In this document: positions 1 through 5,618 of the stretch, piece by piece
How the letters are laid out: the number at the start of each line of letters is the position of its first letter
Position numbering within the stretch: the stretch's first letter is position 1
NCBI GenBank assembly: GCA_025057195.1
Contig: JANWWX010000051.1
Location: 1 to 7,912, forward strand
Origin: Leptospiraceae bacterium
GTDB taxonomy: Bacteria > Spirochaetota > Leptospiria > Turneriellales > Turneriellaceae
Reading direction: 5' to 3'
Length of the DNA: 7,912 bases
Made by a program: the position numbers and the translations under genes
Notes under the pieces: generated by a model
What the model was told of the DNA's origin: nothing
What the model saw: the letters and a program-made list of their open reading frames with translations, nothing else
Database searches by the model: none

Positions 1-311
1 TCATCTTGCTGGGACCCTCGACACTCTTGGCTGCGCTCAAGCTTGTCCACCACATGTGGCGGCAAGAGGAGCAAAACAAGAATGCACAAGAGATCGCAAG
101 CCAGGGTGCAGCGCTTTATGACAAATTTGTTGGCTTTCTGGAAGACATGCAAAAAATCAAGGAGAGCTTGGATACCGCACACAAGGCCTATGGCAACGCC
201 TGGTCAAAGCTAAAAGAAGGCAAAGGCAACCTGATCAGGCAAGTGGAAAGACTGCGCGAACTGGGCGTACAACCTAAAAAGCAATTACCGGAAGCAGGCG
301 GGGACGAATAG
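1..311 (+). CDS. rmuC: RmuC family DNA recombination protein, C-terminal end (5' partial)
   Basis: The reading frame is open from the left edge (first full codon at 3) to TAG at 309-311, leaving 102 visible residues of a protein whose body lies outside the window. The visible part matches the end of RmuC: a segment around 'STLLAALKLV', a tryptophan-containing helix rich in Gln, Glu and Asn, 'LYDKFVGFLEDM', and the closing 'GKGNLIRQ...LRELGVQPKK' region. RmuC is a coiled-coil plus nuclease-like-fold protein that limits inversions at short inverted repeats in E. coli; its biochemical activity is poorly defined. The nuclease-like core is not visible here. The first possible start codon (TTG at 6) is internal and not a true start. 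A 78-nt gap separates it from the next gene, with no clear terminator, so cotranscription is possible but unproven. Confidence 0.88.
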   Translation, partial: ILLGPSTLLAALKLVHHMWRQEEQNKNAQEIASQGAALYDKFVGFLEDMQKIKESLDTAHKAYGNAWSKLKEGKGNLIRQVERLRELGVQPKKQLPEAGGDE

Positions 312-389
312 TACGGCAAGTGCAGTTGGTGCCCGCAGCTACAAAAATGCTTGTCCGTGTGAACACAAAAAGGTTTTGCCATAGCCACA

Positions 390-1604
390 ATGCCGCCCAA
401 AAATCTTGCACTACCATTGACCCTACTTTTTGCTGGTGCGCTGCTCGGGCTCATTTTTTCCGCCGTTTTGATCTACGAACATAACGGTACCAAGACGTCG
501 ATTGGTGCGAGCGTATGCGATCCTCAAGCGAGCAATGCGTGTGAAAAGGCGAAAAATTCGGCTGTGGGAAGGATACTCGGTTTACCGTTGGCACTTTATG
601 GTTACGTTTTTTATGGAGCAGTGGCTGCGCTTGCGGCCTACCTGCTTTCGAGTATAAATAGCACTGCACTTTCGCTGCTCTTTTGGGGCACGGCCGCGGC
701 ACTGCTTTTTGACGGATTTTTGCTGGTATATTCCTTGTTACTCTTAGATGGCGTCTGCCGTTTATGCGCCATCACGTATGGTGCCACCGCACTGTCTTTT
801 GTTGGGGCATGGCTTTTCAAAAGGCGCAGCGCAAGCCTTGTTCCGGAACAAAAAATCTCACGCCGGGGGGTGGCACTTTCGGGATTGGCTTTCGCGTTGG
901 TGGTGGCAACCGGCATCCTGTTCCACACCAGTTCGTTACAGAGCCAGCAACCGGAAACCAGCAGCAGCGAATCCGAGCGCAAACTACGCGAACAACTTTA
1001 CGCCGAATTTTACCGGCAGTGGAAAAACGGAGAGATCCTGCAGCTTGAGCAGCCCAAAAGTGGCGTCAAGGGTGCGGCAAAGCCAGTGTTGACGATCATC
1101 GAATTTGCCGATTTGCTCTGCCCGCACTGCCGCGACATGGCGATGGTGCTGAATGGCTTGGTGCAGAAATATCCCGACAAGGTGCGGGTGGTGTTCCGCC
1201 ACTATCCGCTCGACATGCAGTGCAATGGCAATATGAAAAGGCAATTGCATCCGGGCGCCTGCGACCTGGCACGCGCCACCGAGTGTGCTGAAGCCCAAGG
1301 CCGATTCTGGGCAATGCACGATGCTATTTTTATACGCCAGGAAATGCTCTTGCGCAATCCCGTGAATGAAAAGGTGATCGAATCCCTGGCACAGGCTGCC
1401 GGGGCCGATGTGCCGCGGCTGCTTTCCTGCTACAAAAGCCAGGCGACTTTGGCGAAAGTCAAATCGGATATCGAGGCCGGCAATCGCATCAAGGTCAGTG
1501 GCACCCCAACCACAATTGCCAACAACCGTCGGATACCGTCAGTGCCTCTCGAATTTGTGCCAGGACTTTTGGAAAAAATTCTGGCTGAAGAGTCGCAAAA
1601 GTAA
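390..1604 (+). CDS. VKOR domain fused to DsbA-like thioredoxin domain (disulfide-bond formation)
   Basis: A 404-residue two-part membrane protein. The N-terminal half is a vitamin K epoxide reductase (VKOR) domain with about five hydrophobic segments (roughly residues 6-28, 62-86, 92-118, 123-143 and 158-178). It has the loop cysteine pair C43/C51 and the quinone-site pair C123-R-L-C126. After a polar linker (about 180-230), a DsbA/thioredoxin-fold domain follows with active site C244-P-H-C247, the conserved 'FWAMHDAIF' region (306-314) and the cis-proline loop around P373 ('SGTPTT'). In this family the thioredoxin domain oxidises substrate thiols and passes electrons through the VKOR domain to quinone, replacing DsbB plus DsbA, so the catalytic domain should sit on the periplasmic side. 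Additional cysteines occur at 278, 291, 299 and 347. The ATG at 390 is the first start codon after an in-frame TGA at 360-362. Its ribosome binding site is poor (AAAAAGG ends about 16 nt upstream). The stop overlaps the next start as TAATG. Confidence 0.93.
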   Translation: MPPKNLALPLTLLFAGALLGLIFSAVLIYEHNGTKTSIGASVCDPQASNACEKAKNSAVGRILGLPLALYGYVFYGAVAALAAYLLSSINSTALSLLFWGTAAALLFDGFLLVYSLLLLDGVCRLCAITYGATALSFVGAWLFKRRSASLVPEQKISRRGVALSGLAFALVVATGILFHTSSLQSQQPETSSSESERKLREQLYAEFYRQWKNGEILQLEQPKSGVKGAAKPVLTIIEFADLLCPHCRDMAMVLNGLVQKYPDKVRVVFRHYPLDMQCNGNMKRQLHPGACDLARATECAEAQGRFWAMHDAIFIRQEMLLRNPVNEKVIESLAQAAGADVPRLLSCYKSQATLAKVKSDIEAGNRIKVSGTPTTIANNRRIPSVPLEFVPGLLEKILAEESQK

Positions 1605-1990
1605 TGCTGGTCGAAGTCCGGCGGGAACTTGTCAAACAGGACCACCAGTACTTGCAAAAGCGTTTCCTGCAGGATGCGCAACAACGGGTTAGCATACACA
1701 TCTGGCAGTTACCCGGCGACGCGGAAGAAGAGATGCTGCGTTTCCAAATCGCTTGGCGCGAGCTGGCGTTTGACTGGTCGGCAGATCGTGGCCTTTATGT
1801 GGCAAAATTTGATGAAGGAGAAAATCCGATGGGCATGAAACGCTCTCCGCTCCTTTTGGTACAAAGCAGCGCGGACCGGCGCGAGATCGAAAAGCTGTGC
1901 GATTATTTGCGGCAGTTTCCCGAGAAACGTTCGCTGCAGTTCATCTGCAAAGTCATTGCCGAAGGGATGTTGCAAAACCATGCACATTGA
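1604..1990 (+). CDS. Unrecognised 128-residue soluble protein in the VKOR-aroE operon
   Basis: I do not recognise this protein. It is 128 residues long and rich in charged residues, with no signal peptide, membrane segment or cysteine-pair motif (one Cys near residue 98 and one near 114). The order looks alpha/beta: an N-terminal helix with many Glu, Gln and Arg residues, a strand 'VSIHIWQL', a helix through 'EEEMLRFQIAWREL', a central segment 'LYVAKFDEGE', a strand 'SPLLLVQSS', then two helices ending at 'FICKVIAEGML'. The reality of the gene is supported by its tight packing: its ATG shares a base with the preceding TAA (TAATG), and its last 11 nt overlap the preferred aroE start at 1980. 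This implies translational coupling with the disulfide enzyme upstream and aroE downstream. Function is unknown; position alone does not prove a role in either pathway. Confidence 0.8.
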   Translation: MLVEVRRELVKQDHQYLQKRFLQDAQQRVSIHIWQLPGDAEEEMLRFQIAWRELAFDWSADRGLYVAKFDEGENPMGMKRSPLLLVQSSADRREIEKLCDYLRQFPEKRSLQFICKVIAEGMLQNHAH

Positions 1991-2918
1991 CGCACAGACA
2001 AAACTTTATGGCATTATCGGCAATCCGCTCAGCCACACCTTTTCGCCGGCGATGCAAAATGCCGCGTTTGCTGCCCGGAAAGTCAACGCAGTCTATTTGG
2101 CATTTCCCATAAAAAACCTAATCCAGCTCAAGTATTCCATGAAGATGTGGAATATTCAGGGACTCTCGGTAACGATCCCTTACAAGATCTCGATCCGCAG
2201 ACTACTTGATCGCATCGACCCGCTCGCACTGCAGATTGGATCGGTCAACACAATCTTATGGGGCAAAACTGGCCTTTTGGAAGGTTACAATACCGATGGT
2301 CCAGGCGCTGTGCTGGCGCTGAAAAAAGAAAAGGTCCCCATTGCTGGCAAGAAAGTGCTGATCTTGGGTTCGGGCGGTTCTGCGCGCAGCATTGCCTTTG
2401 CCATTGCCGAGGAGCGACCTGAAGAAATTGGCATCTTGGCGCGTAACGTGATGATGGCGATGCAGCTGGCGCGCAACCTAACCCTTAACAAAAAAAATCC
2501 CAAAGTTAGGCTCTATTTCCGACCGGTTGAAAATCGAGCACGCAGCAGTTTAGCGGACTTCTTGCCGCATAGCGGGCTCAAGTGGAGCAGCCACCTTTTA
2601 ACTGACCCTGAAGAATTGGCAAGTTATGATCTGGTGATCAATACCACACCGTTAGGCATGCGGGGCTCGGAATTCTCCCGCCAGAGCCCTTTGGCATTGC
2701 ACGAGCTCGCCAAACACCAAACTGTTTTTGACATCGTCTATAACCCCGCACAGACTCCGCTTTTGCGTCTGGCACGTAAGCGTGGTTGCCGTACGGTACT
2801 TGGCTACAAAATGCTGCTTTATCAAGGAGCATTGCAATTTGAACTTTTCACGGGCAAGCCGGCGCCGGTCAACGTCATGGAGAAGGCATTGTTACGCGAA
2901 ATCCGCAAAGTTTCCTGA
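1980..2918 (+). CDS. aroE: Shikimate dehydrogenase (NADP+)
   Basis: Reduces 3-dehydroshikimate to shikimate with NADPH in the cytoplasm, the fourth step of chorismate synthesis. With the ATG at 1980 the protein has 312 residues. The shikimate-binding part shows 'GNPLSHTFSPAMQN' (14-27), 'VTIPYK' with the catalytic Lys at K69, 'SVNT' (88-91, N90) and 'NTDGPG' with D106. The Rossmann part begins with the glycine-rich loop 'LGSGGSAR' (129-136), followed by 'NTTPLGM' (221-227), 'YNPAQTPLL' (254-262) and the C-terminal 'GYKMLLYQGALQFELFTG' (275-292). Compared with the usual 270-290 residues it is long; the extra material seems to lie between about residues 158 and 215. A TTG at 1956 would add eight residues, but ATG 1980, with GAAGGGA at about 1961-1967 upstream, fits the family better. 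The gene overlaps the preceding one by 11 nt and the following one as TGATG. Confidence 0.95.
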   Translation: MHIDAQTKLYGIIGNPLSHTFSPAMQNAAFAARKVNAVYLAFPIKNLIQLKYSMKMWNIQGLSVTIPYKISIRRLLDRIDPLALQIGSVNTILWGKTGLLEGYNTDGPGAVLALKKEKVPIAGKKVLILGSGGSARSIAFAIAEERPEEIGILARNVMMAMQLARNLTLNKKNPKVRLYFRPVENRARSSLADFLPHSGLKWSSHLLTDPEELASYDLVINTTPLGMRGSEFSRQSPLALHELAKHQTVFDIVYNPAQTPLLRLARKRGCRTVLGYKMLLYQGALQFELFTGKPAPVNVMEKALLREIRKVS

Positions 2919-3505
2919 TGGCACGGCGCAGGAAAAAATCCTCGGCCAAAAAAACGCAGTGGAGGGTGCCGCAGCATCCACGCATCGCACTCATTGGTTT
3001 CCGCGGCATTGGCAAAACTGCCATCGCGCGTCGGCTGGCTGAGCTTTGGCAGATGCCACTTTGCTCGCTCGACGAGCAGATTGAAAAAAAGCAGCAGTTA
3101 ACTATCGAGCAGATTGTCCAAAACCAGGGTTGGCCGTATTTCCGCGAATTAGAGTATCAAGAACTTTTGGCTGCAACAACGCAAGAAAAATTGCTTTTAG
3201 ACTGTGGTGGTGGGATTGTCGAGGAAGCAGATGGCAGCCGTAGCGAACGCAAGCTCGCTCTCCTGCGCGACCATTTTTTCTGCATTTACATCACGGCGAG
3301 TGAAGATAAGATATTGCAGCGCCTGCAAAATTTGGCGCGCAACGCCTCGCGGCCGGCGCTGCCACAAAGCGACAGCCCGGAGGCGCTGTTGCAAGTTTTC
3401 CGCCGCCGAGAACCGTGGTATCTCGAGGTGGCCGACGCCGTGGTCGATGTCTCCGACACCATCGTTCCGGAAAGTGTGCAGCGCATCGCGCAGCTTTTTA
3501 AGTGA
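2918..3505 (+). CDS. aroK: Shikimate kinase
   Basis: Phosphorylates shikimate at the 3-hydroxyl using ATP, directly after the AroE step. The protein has 195 residues. The Walker A loop is 'GFRGIGKT' (27-34), the shikimate-binding Arg is in 'FRELE' (R76), the 'GGG' Walker B-like loop is at 97-99, the lid carries 'SRPAL' (144-148), and the late 'RRREPWYLEVAD' (162-173) matches the family's R-x-P-x-Y motif. Two oddities are visible. There is a basic N-terminal extension of about 20 residues before the first strand. The usual DxD pair after the first helix reads S50-L-D52, so the shikimate-contacting Asp is kept but the Asp associated with magnesium is replaced by Ser. The ATG shares a base with the aroE stop (TGATG), giving translational coupling. 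A GTG at 2966 preceded by GGAGG is too close to it to be a better start. The gene ends the left operon. Confidence 0.92.
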   Translation: MARRRKKSSAKKTQWRVPQHPRIALIGFRGIGKTAIARRLAELWQMPLCSLDEQIEKKQQLTIEQIVQNQGWPYFRELEYQELLAATTQEKLLLDCGGGIVEEADGSRSERKLALLRDHFFCIYITASEDKILQRLQNLARNASRPALPQSDSPEALLQVFRRREPWYLEVADAVVDVSDTIVPESVQRIAQLFK

Positions 3506-3633
3506 TTTAAAAGCGGAGTTGTCGAATCCGGGGAGAAATCGTAAACCGCAAGCGGATTTAGCCAATCGCGGGCTATAGAACTTTTCATAGGGTTTAGGCT
3601 AGGCAAAGACACTATGCCAGCGCTTGTTGACTA

Positions 3634-3663
3634 TTGCAAGAAATCATCGATGATGCGTTGTAA
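3634..3663. repeat. Imperfect 30-bp dyad with a perfect 12-bp core palindrome
   Basis: The core ATCATCGATGAT at 3643-3654 is its own reverse complement. Outer arms TTGCAA (3634-3639) and TTGTAA (3658-3663) are also inverted copies of each other with one mismatch, giving a symmetric element centred between 3648 and 3649. It is immediately preceded by TTGACT (3627-3632), which resembles a -35 box, and GATGAT (3649-3654) at 16-nt spacing is a weak -10 candidate. It could be a binding site for a dimeric regulator. No function is proven, and its distance to the antitoxin start (about 190 nt) is large. Confidence 0.4.
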
Positions 3664-3763
3664 TTCCGCAATGTCTTATTTTCCCACACGCGCTTTAGCT
3701 AGCGCTGAAAAGTCGCTTTCAGGCATTCGATTTTACCATTATGTCCGACGTGCGAACCTTAAT

Positions 3764-3787
3764 AAAAGCCGGATTTTTTCCGCTTTT
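3764..3787. terminator. Stem-loop, possible weak terminator
   Basis: Arms AAAAGCCGGA (3764-3773) and TCCGCTTTT (3779-3787) pair over nine base pairs with one bulged C and a loop of five T. On the + strand the only trailing T run is the end of the arm itself (TTTT), so termination would be weak. On the - strand the arm also ends in TTTT followed by ATT. It may end a transcript entering from aroK or act as a hairpin in the toxin-antitoxin leader. The element is seen in the sequence; its role is inferred. Confidence 0.3.
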
Positions 3788-3814
3788 GCAGATGATTTGA
3801 AAAACAAAAAGTAG

Positions 3815-3841
3815 TCGACAGTTTAAAAAAGGTTATATAGT
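3815..3841 (+). promoter_or_regulatory. Candidate promoter for the toxin-antitoxin operon
   Basis: TCGACA at 3815-3820 matches a sigma-70 -35 box at five of six positions, and TATAGT at 3836-3841 matches a -10 box at five of six. The spacing is 15 nt, shorter than the ideal 17. Transcription would then start near 3848, downstream of the ATG at 3843 and next to the ATG at 3849, which would make the message essentially leaderless. This conflicts with use of the AAAAAAGG ribosome binding site, so either the promoter or that start is wrong. Low confidence. Confidence 0.2.
3825..3832 (+). promoter_or_regulatory. Ribosome binding site for the antitoxin gene
   Basis: AAAAAAGG ends 10 nt before the ATG at 3843. 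It is purine-rich and reasonably spaced, and it supports 3843 over the ATG at 3849 two codons later. It carries only the AAGG part of a Shine-Dalgarno sequence. Confidence 0.45.
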
Positions 3842-3842
3842 C

Positions 3843-4208
3843 ATGACCATGGTCACTTTACGGGAGTCGGAATCTACTGGCATGGCAGAAGCCGGCACCG
3901 GAGCACAGGGGATTTCCAAAGCACAACTCAAAGCACGTATGCTCGAGATTTTTCGCCGCTTGGAGCGTGAAGGCAATGAGCTCATCGTCACTGACCGCGG
4001 CCGGCCAGTGCTCCGGATTACCCCCATTCGCAAAAAGATTCCCGCCGAAGTGCTTTTTGCCAAAGAGCGTAAAGCCATCGCCGAGGGAAAAATGCCTTTC
4101 CCCACGCGAGAACAACTCTTGGCGCCGTTGGATTCCTCGGATTATGAGGTCAATACAGACTGGAGCCTTTTTCAGAATAACAAAGCCAAAAAACGTGCCA
4201 AGCGGTGA
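3843..4208 (+). CDS. Type II antitoxin, Phd/YefM-like
   Basis: A 121-residue antitoxin for the PIN-domain toxin encoded directly downstream. The Phd/YefM DNA-binding fold is seen at about residues 23-62: 'ISKAQLKARMLEIFRRL' (24-40), then 'GNELIVTDRGRPVLRITPI' (44-62), matching the family pattern of two helices followed by the 'I-V-T-x-x-G-x-P-V-x-R' strands. The C-terminal part (about 65-121) is polar, contains 'DWSLF' (106-110) and ends in a strongly basic Lys/Arg tail. By family analogy it wraps the toxin and blocks its active site. About 22 residues precede the usual start of the fold, so internal starts at M3 or M14 are possible. The stop overlaps the toxin start by 4 nt (GTGA), a normal arrangement for a coupled toxin-antitoxin pair. 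By analogy it would repress its own operon. Confidence 0.88.
   Translation: MTMVTLRESESTGMAEAGTGAQGISKAQLKARMLEIFRRLEREGNELIVTDRGRPVLRITPIRKKIPAEVLFAKERKAIAEGKMPFPTREQLLAPLDSSDYEVNTDWSLFQNNKAKKRAKR
3844..3855. repeat. Perfect 12-bp palindrome at the antitoxin start codon
   Basis: TGACCATGGTCA equals its own reverse complement and overlaps the ATG codons at 3843 and 3849. Phd/YefM-type antitoxins commonly repress their own operon by binding palindromes near the promoter, so this is a candidate operator. In RNA it could form only a four-bp hairpin with a CATG loop. The palindrome is certain; the operator role is inference. Confidence 0.4.
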
Positions 4209-4591
4209 TCCTGCTGGATACGCACACCCTGCTCTGGTATACGCATAAGCCTGAGGAGCTGTCGCCGGCGGCATTGGCTGCAGTGGAAAAAGCACGCTCG
4301 GCAGTTGCCTATGTCTCGGCTGCCACTTTTTGGGAAATTGCCCTCAAGGTCGCCAAAGGCCAACTGCCCTATGTTTTGGGTCTACCAGGCTATCGCCATG
4401 CATTGGAAAAATTGGGTTTTCTTGTATTTTTGCCTGTCGATGAGTTTACTTTCATCGATGCGGTGATGCTCAAAATCCCGCATCGCGATCCCGTGGACCG
4501 CATCCTCATCGCCACCGCCCGGCGGAAAAACCTCAAAATTGTTAGCTGCGATCCCATCATCCGCAAGCACTACCGCCGCACCGTGTGGTAG
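4205..4591 (+). CDS. vapC: VapC-like PIN-domain ribonuclease toxin
   Basis: A 128-residue PIN-domain protein, the expected length for a VapC toxin. The acidic metal-binding residues are all present: D5 in 'LLDTHTLLW', E44 in 'TFWEIALK', D95 and D98 in 'HRDPVDRILIATA', and D116 in 'SCDPII'. VapC toxins are Mg-dependent endoribonucleases that cut tRNA or rRNA and stop growth when the antitoxin is degraded; the RNA target of this one cannot be read from sequence. Translation begins at GTG 4205, inside the end of the antitoxin gene (GTGA), with no separate ribosome binding site, so toxin output should depend on antitoxin translation. The module appears intact. The gene converges on cysA, with 7 nt between the stop codons. 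Confidence 0.92.
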   Translation: MILLDTHTLLWYTHKPEELSPAALAAVEKARSAVAYVSAATFWEIALKVAKGQLPYVLGLPGYRHALEKLGFLVFLPVDEFTFIDAVMLKIPHRDPVDRILIATARRKNLKIVSCDPIIRKHYRRTVW

Positions 4592-4600
4592 TGCACTTTT
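4567..4600 (+). terminator. Intrinsic terminator of the toxin-antitoxin operon
   Basis: GCACTACC (4567-4574) and GGTAGTGC (4587-4594) form a perfect eight-bp stem, extendable by a G-T wobble and a C-G pair around a loop of about eight nt. ACTTTT follows (4595-4600). The right arm includes the vapC stop codon. The T run is short (four). On the opposite strand the hairpin lies just past the cysA stop but is followed by TTGCGG, so it should not work as a cysA intrinsic terminator. Confidence 0.6.
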
Positions 4601-5609
4601 AGATGACGTAATCACCGTCAAAAGTTTGCACATTCTGCACGCGGTAATACACTTTCATCCCTGCGGTAAGTCCGAGCGCCTTACCCGTCTCGTAGCTAAT
4701 TTCTGCCTCGACCAATTGCCCAGTCTTGTCGTCGAGTAGGGTGACCCGGGTGAAGCGGCCCAAGGGATGGACCTCTTCGACAGTCGCTGCGAAATCAGTG
4801 GGAAACTTTTGTATGGCATCGATCTCAATTTCATGGGGTCGGACATAGCCCAAGCCTTTAACGCCCTCGAGCCTGCCATGGAACAAATTGACGTTGCCCA
4901 TGAATTGCAAGACGAAAGCGGTTTTGGGATGGCGATAGACCTCATCGGGGGTACCGATCTGCTCCACCTTGCCCTTATTTAAGATGGCCACCCGGTCTGC
5001 CACTTCCAAGGCCTCCTCCTGATCGTGCGTCACAAAGACACTGGTGATATGGATTTCATCATGCAGCCGGCGTAGCCAGCGGCGTAGTTCTTTGCGCACT
5101 TGCGCGTCGAGCGCGCCAAAGGGTTCATCGAGCAAAAGAACGCGCGGCTGCACGGCCAGCGCCCTGGCCAAAGCCACACGCTGCCTTTGTCCGCCGGAAA
5201 GTTCGTGCGGATAACGCGTTTCCAGGTTGGCAAGTTGGACCAGTGAGAGGAGCTCCATCACGCGCTCGCGGATTTCTTTTTTGCTCAATCTCTCTTTGCC
5301 GCGCCGTACTTTGAGGCCAAAGGCCACGTTGTCAAAAATTGTCATGTGGCGGAACAGGGCATAGTGTTGGAAAACAAAACCAACGTTACGTTCTCGCGCA
5401 GAAAGTTCACGCACATCGACCCCATCAAAACGGATCACCCCAGAATCTGGAAATTCTAATCCCGCGATGGTGCGCAGCAGGGTCGTTTTGCCGCAACCCG
5501 AGGGGCCAAGCAACGCCAGCAGCTCGCCATGTTGCACCGTGATCGAAACAGAGTCGAGGGCGCGGAAGTTACCAAAATTTTTGGTGATATTTTCAAGTTC
5601 GATACGCAT
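4599..5609 (-). CDS. cysA: Sulfate/thiosulfate ABC importer ATPase
   Basis: Cytoplasmic ATPase of 336 residues that powers sulfate import through the CysT-CysW channel. All ABC motifs are intact: Walker A 'GPSGCGKTT' (35-43), Q-loop Q81 in 'FVFQHYALF', signature 'LSGGQRQR' (137-144), Walker B 'VLLLDEP' (157-163), D-loop 'GALD' (165-168) and switch H195 in 'THDQEEA'. After about residue 240 comes a TOBE-like accessory domain with 'YVRPHEIEI' (255-263) and '[12 protein letters not shown]' (280-291), typical of CysA rather than other CUT-type ATPases. It is the last gene of the operon. Its ATG lies 9 nt after the cysW TAG, with no strong ribosome binding site in between. Its TAA at 4599-4601 abuts the terminator of the convergent toxin gene. 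Confidence 0.95.
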   Translation of the reverse strand: MRIELENITKNFGNFRALDSVSITVQHGELLALLGPSGCGKTTLLRTIAGLEFPDSGVIRFDGVDVRELSARERNVGFVFQHYALFRHMTIFDNVAFGLKVRRGKERLSKKEIRERVMELLSLVQLANLETRYPHELSGGQRQRVALARALAVQPRVLLLDEPFGALDAQVRKELRRWLRRLHDEIHITSVFVTHDQEEALEVADRVAILNKGKVEQIGTPDEVYRHPKTAFVLQFMGNVNLFHGRLEGVKGLGYVRPHEIEIDAIQKFPTDFAATVEEVHPLGRFTRVTLLDDKTGQLVEAEISYETGKALGLTAGMKVYYRVQNVQTFDGDYVI

Positions 5610-5618
5610 GTTCTGTGA

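Larger units (their letters stand above)
3506..3842. other. 337-nt intergenic region with small inverted repeats, no confident gene
   Basis: This gap between aroK and the antitoxin gene looks more A+T-rich than its neighbours and holds no gene I can support. It contains several small dyads: 3493-3501 with 3506-3514 around the aroK stop (one mismatch), 3542-3549 with 3552-3560 (one bulge), 3559-3563 with 3571-3575, 3690-3694 with 3701-3705, 3705-3710 with 3717-3722, and a stronger one at 3764-3787. There is also a 12-bp perfect palindrome at 3643-3654. A 66-codon open frame at 3614-3814 has no recognisable product. The region probably holds the 3' end of the aro transcript and the control region of the toxin-antitoxin operon. 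An unannotated small RNA or a decayed gene cannot be excluded. Confidence 0.6.

Noticed and set aside
312..389. Promoter for the VKOR-aro operon in the 78-nt gap after rmuC
   Set aside because: I could not find a -35/-10 pair with acceptable match and spacing; transcription may come from upstream.
748..1092. Overlapping open frames inside the VKOR-DsbA gene
   Set aside because: They are alternate-frame shadows of a strongly supported gene and have low-complexity, non-family sequence.
1200..1300. Extra cysteines in the DsbA-like domain as an unusual feature
   Set aside because: The segment with C278, C291 and C299 followed by 'FWAMHD' is, as I recall, common in VKOR-fused and related DsbA-like proteins, so I do not count it as novel.
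1956..1979. TTG at 1956 as an upstream start for aroE
   Set aside because: It adds eight residues unlike the family and deepens the overlap with the preceding gene. ATG 1980 has a purine-rich upstream site and gives the expected N-terminus just before the first strand.
3493..3514. Hairpin across the aroK stop codon as an intrinsic terminator
   Set aside because: The stem is A/T-rich with a mismatch, and no T run follows, so termination is unlikely.
3614..3814. 66-codon open frame on the + strand in the intergenic region
   Set aside because: No recognisable product and no ribosome binding site. It runs across the palindrome and hairpins. It is more likely chance, although a decayed gene cannot be excluded.
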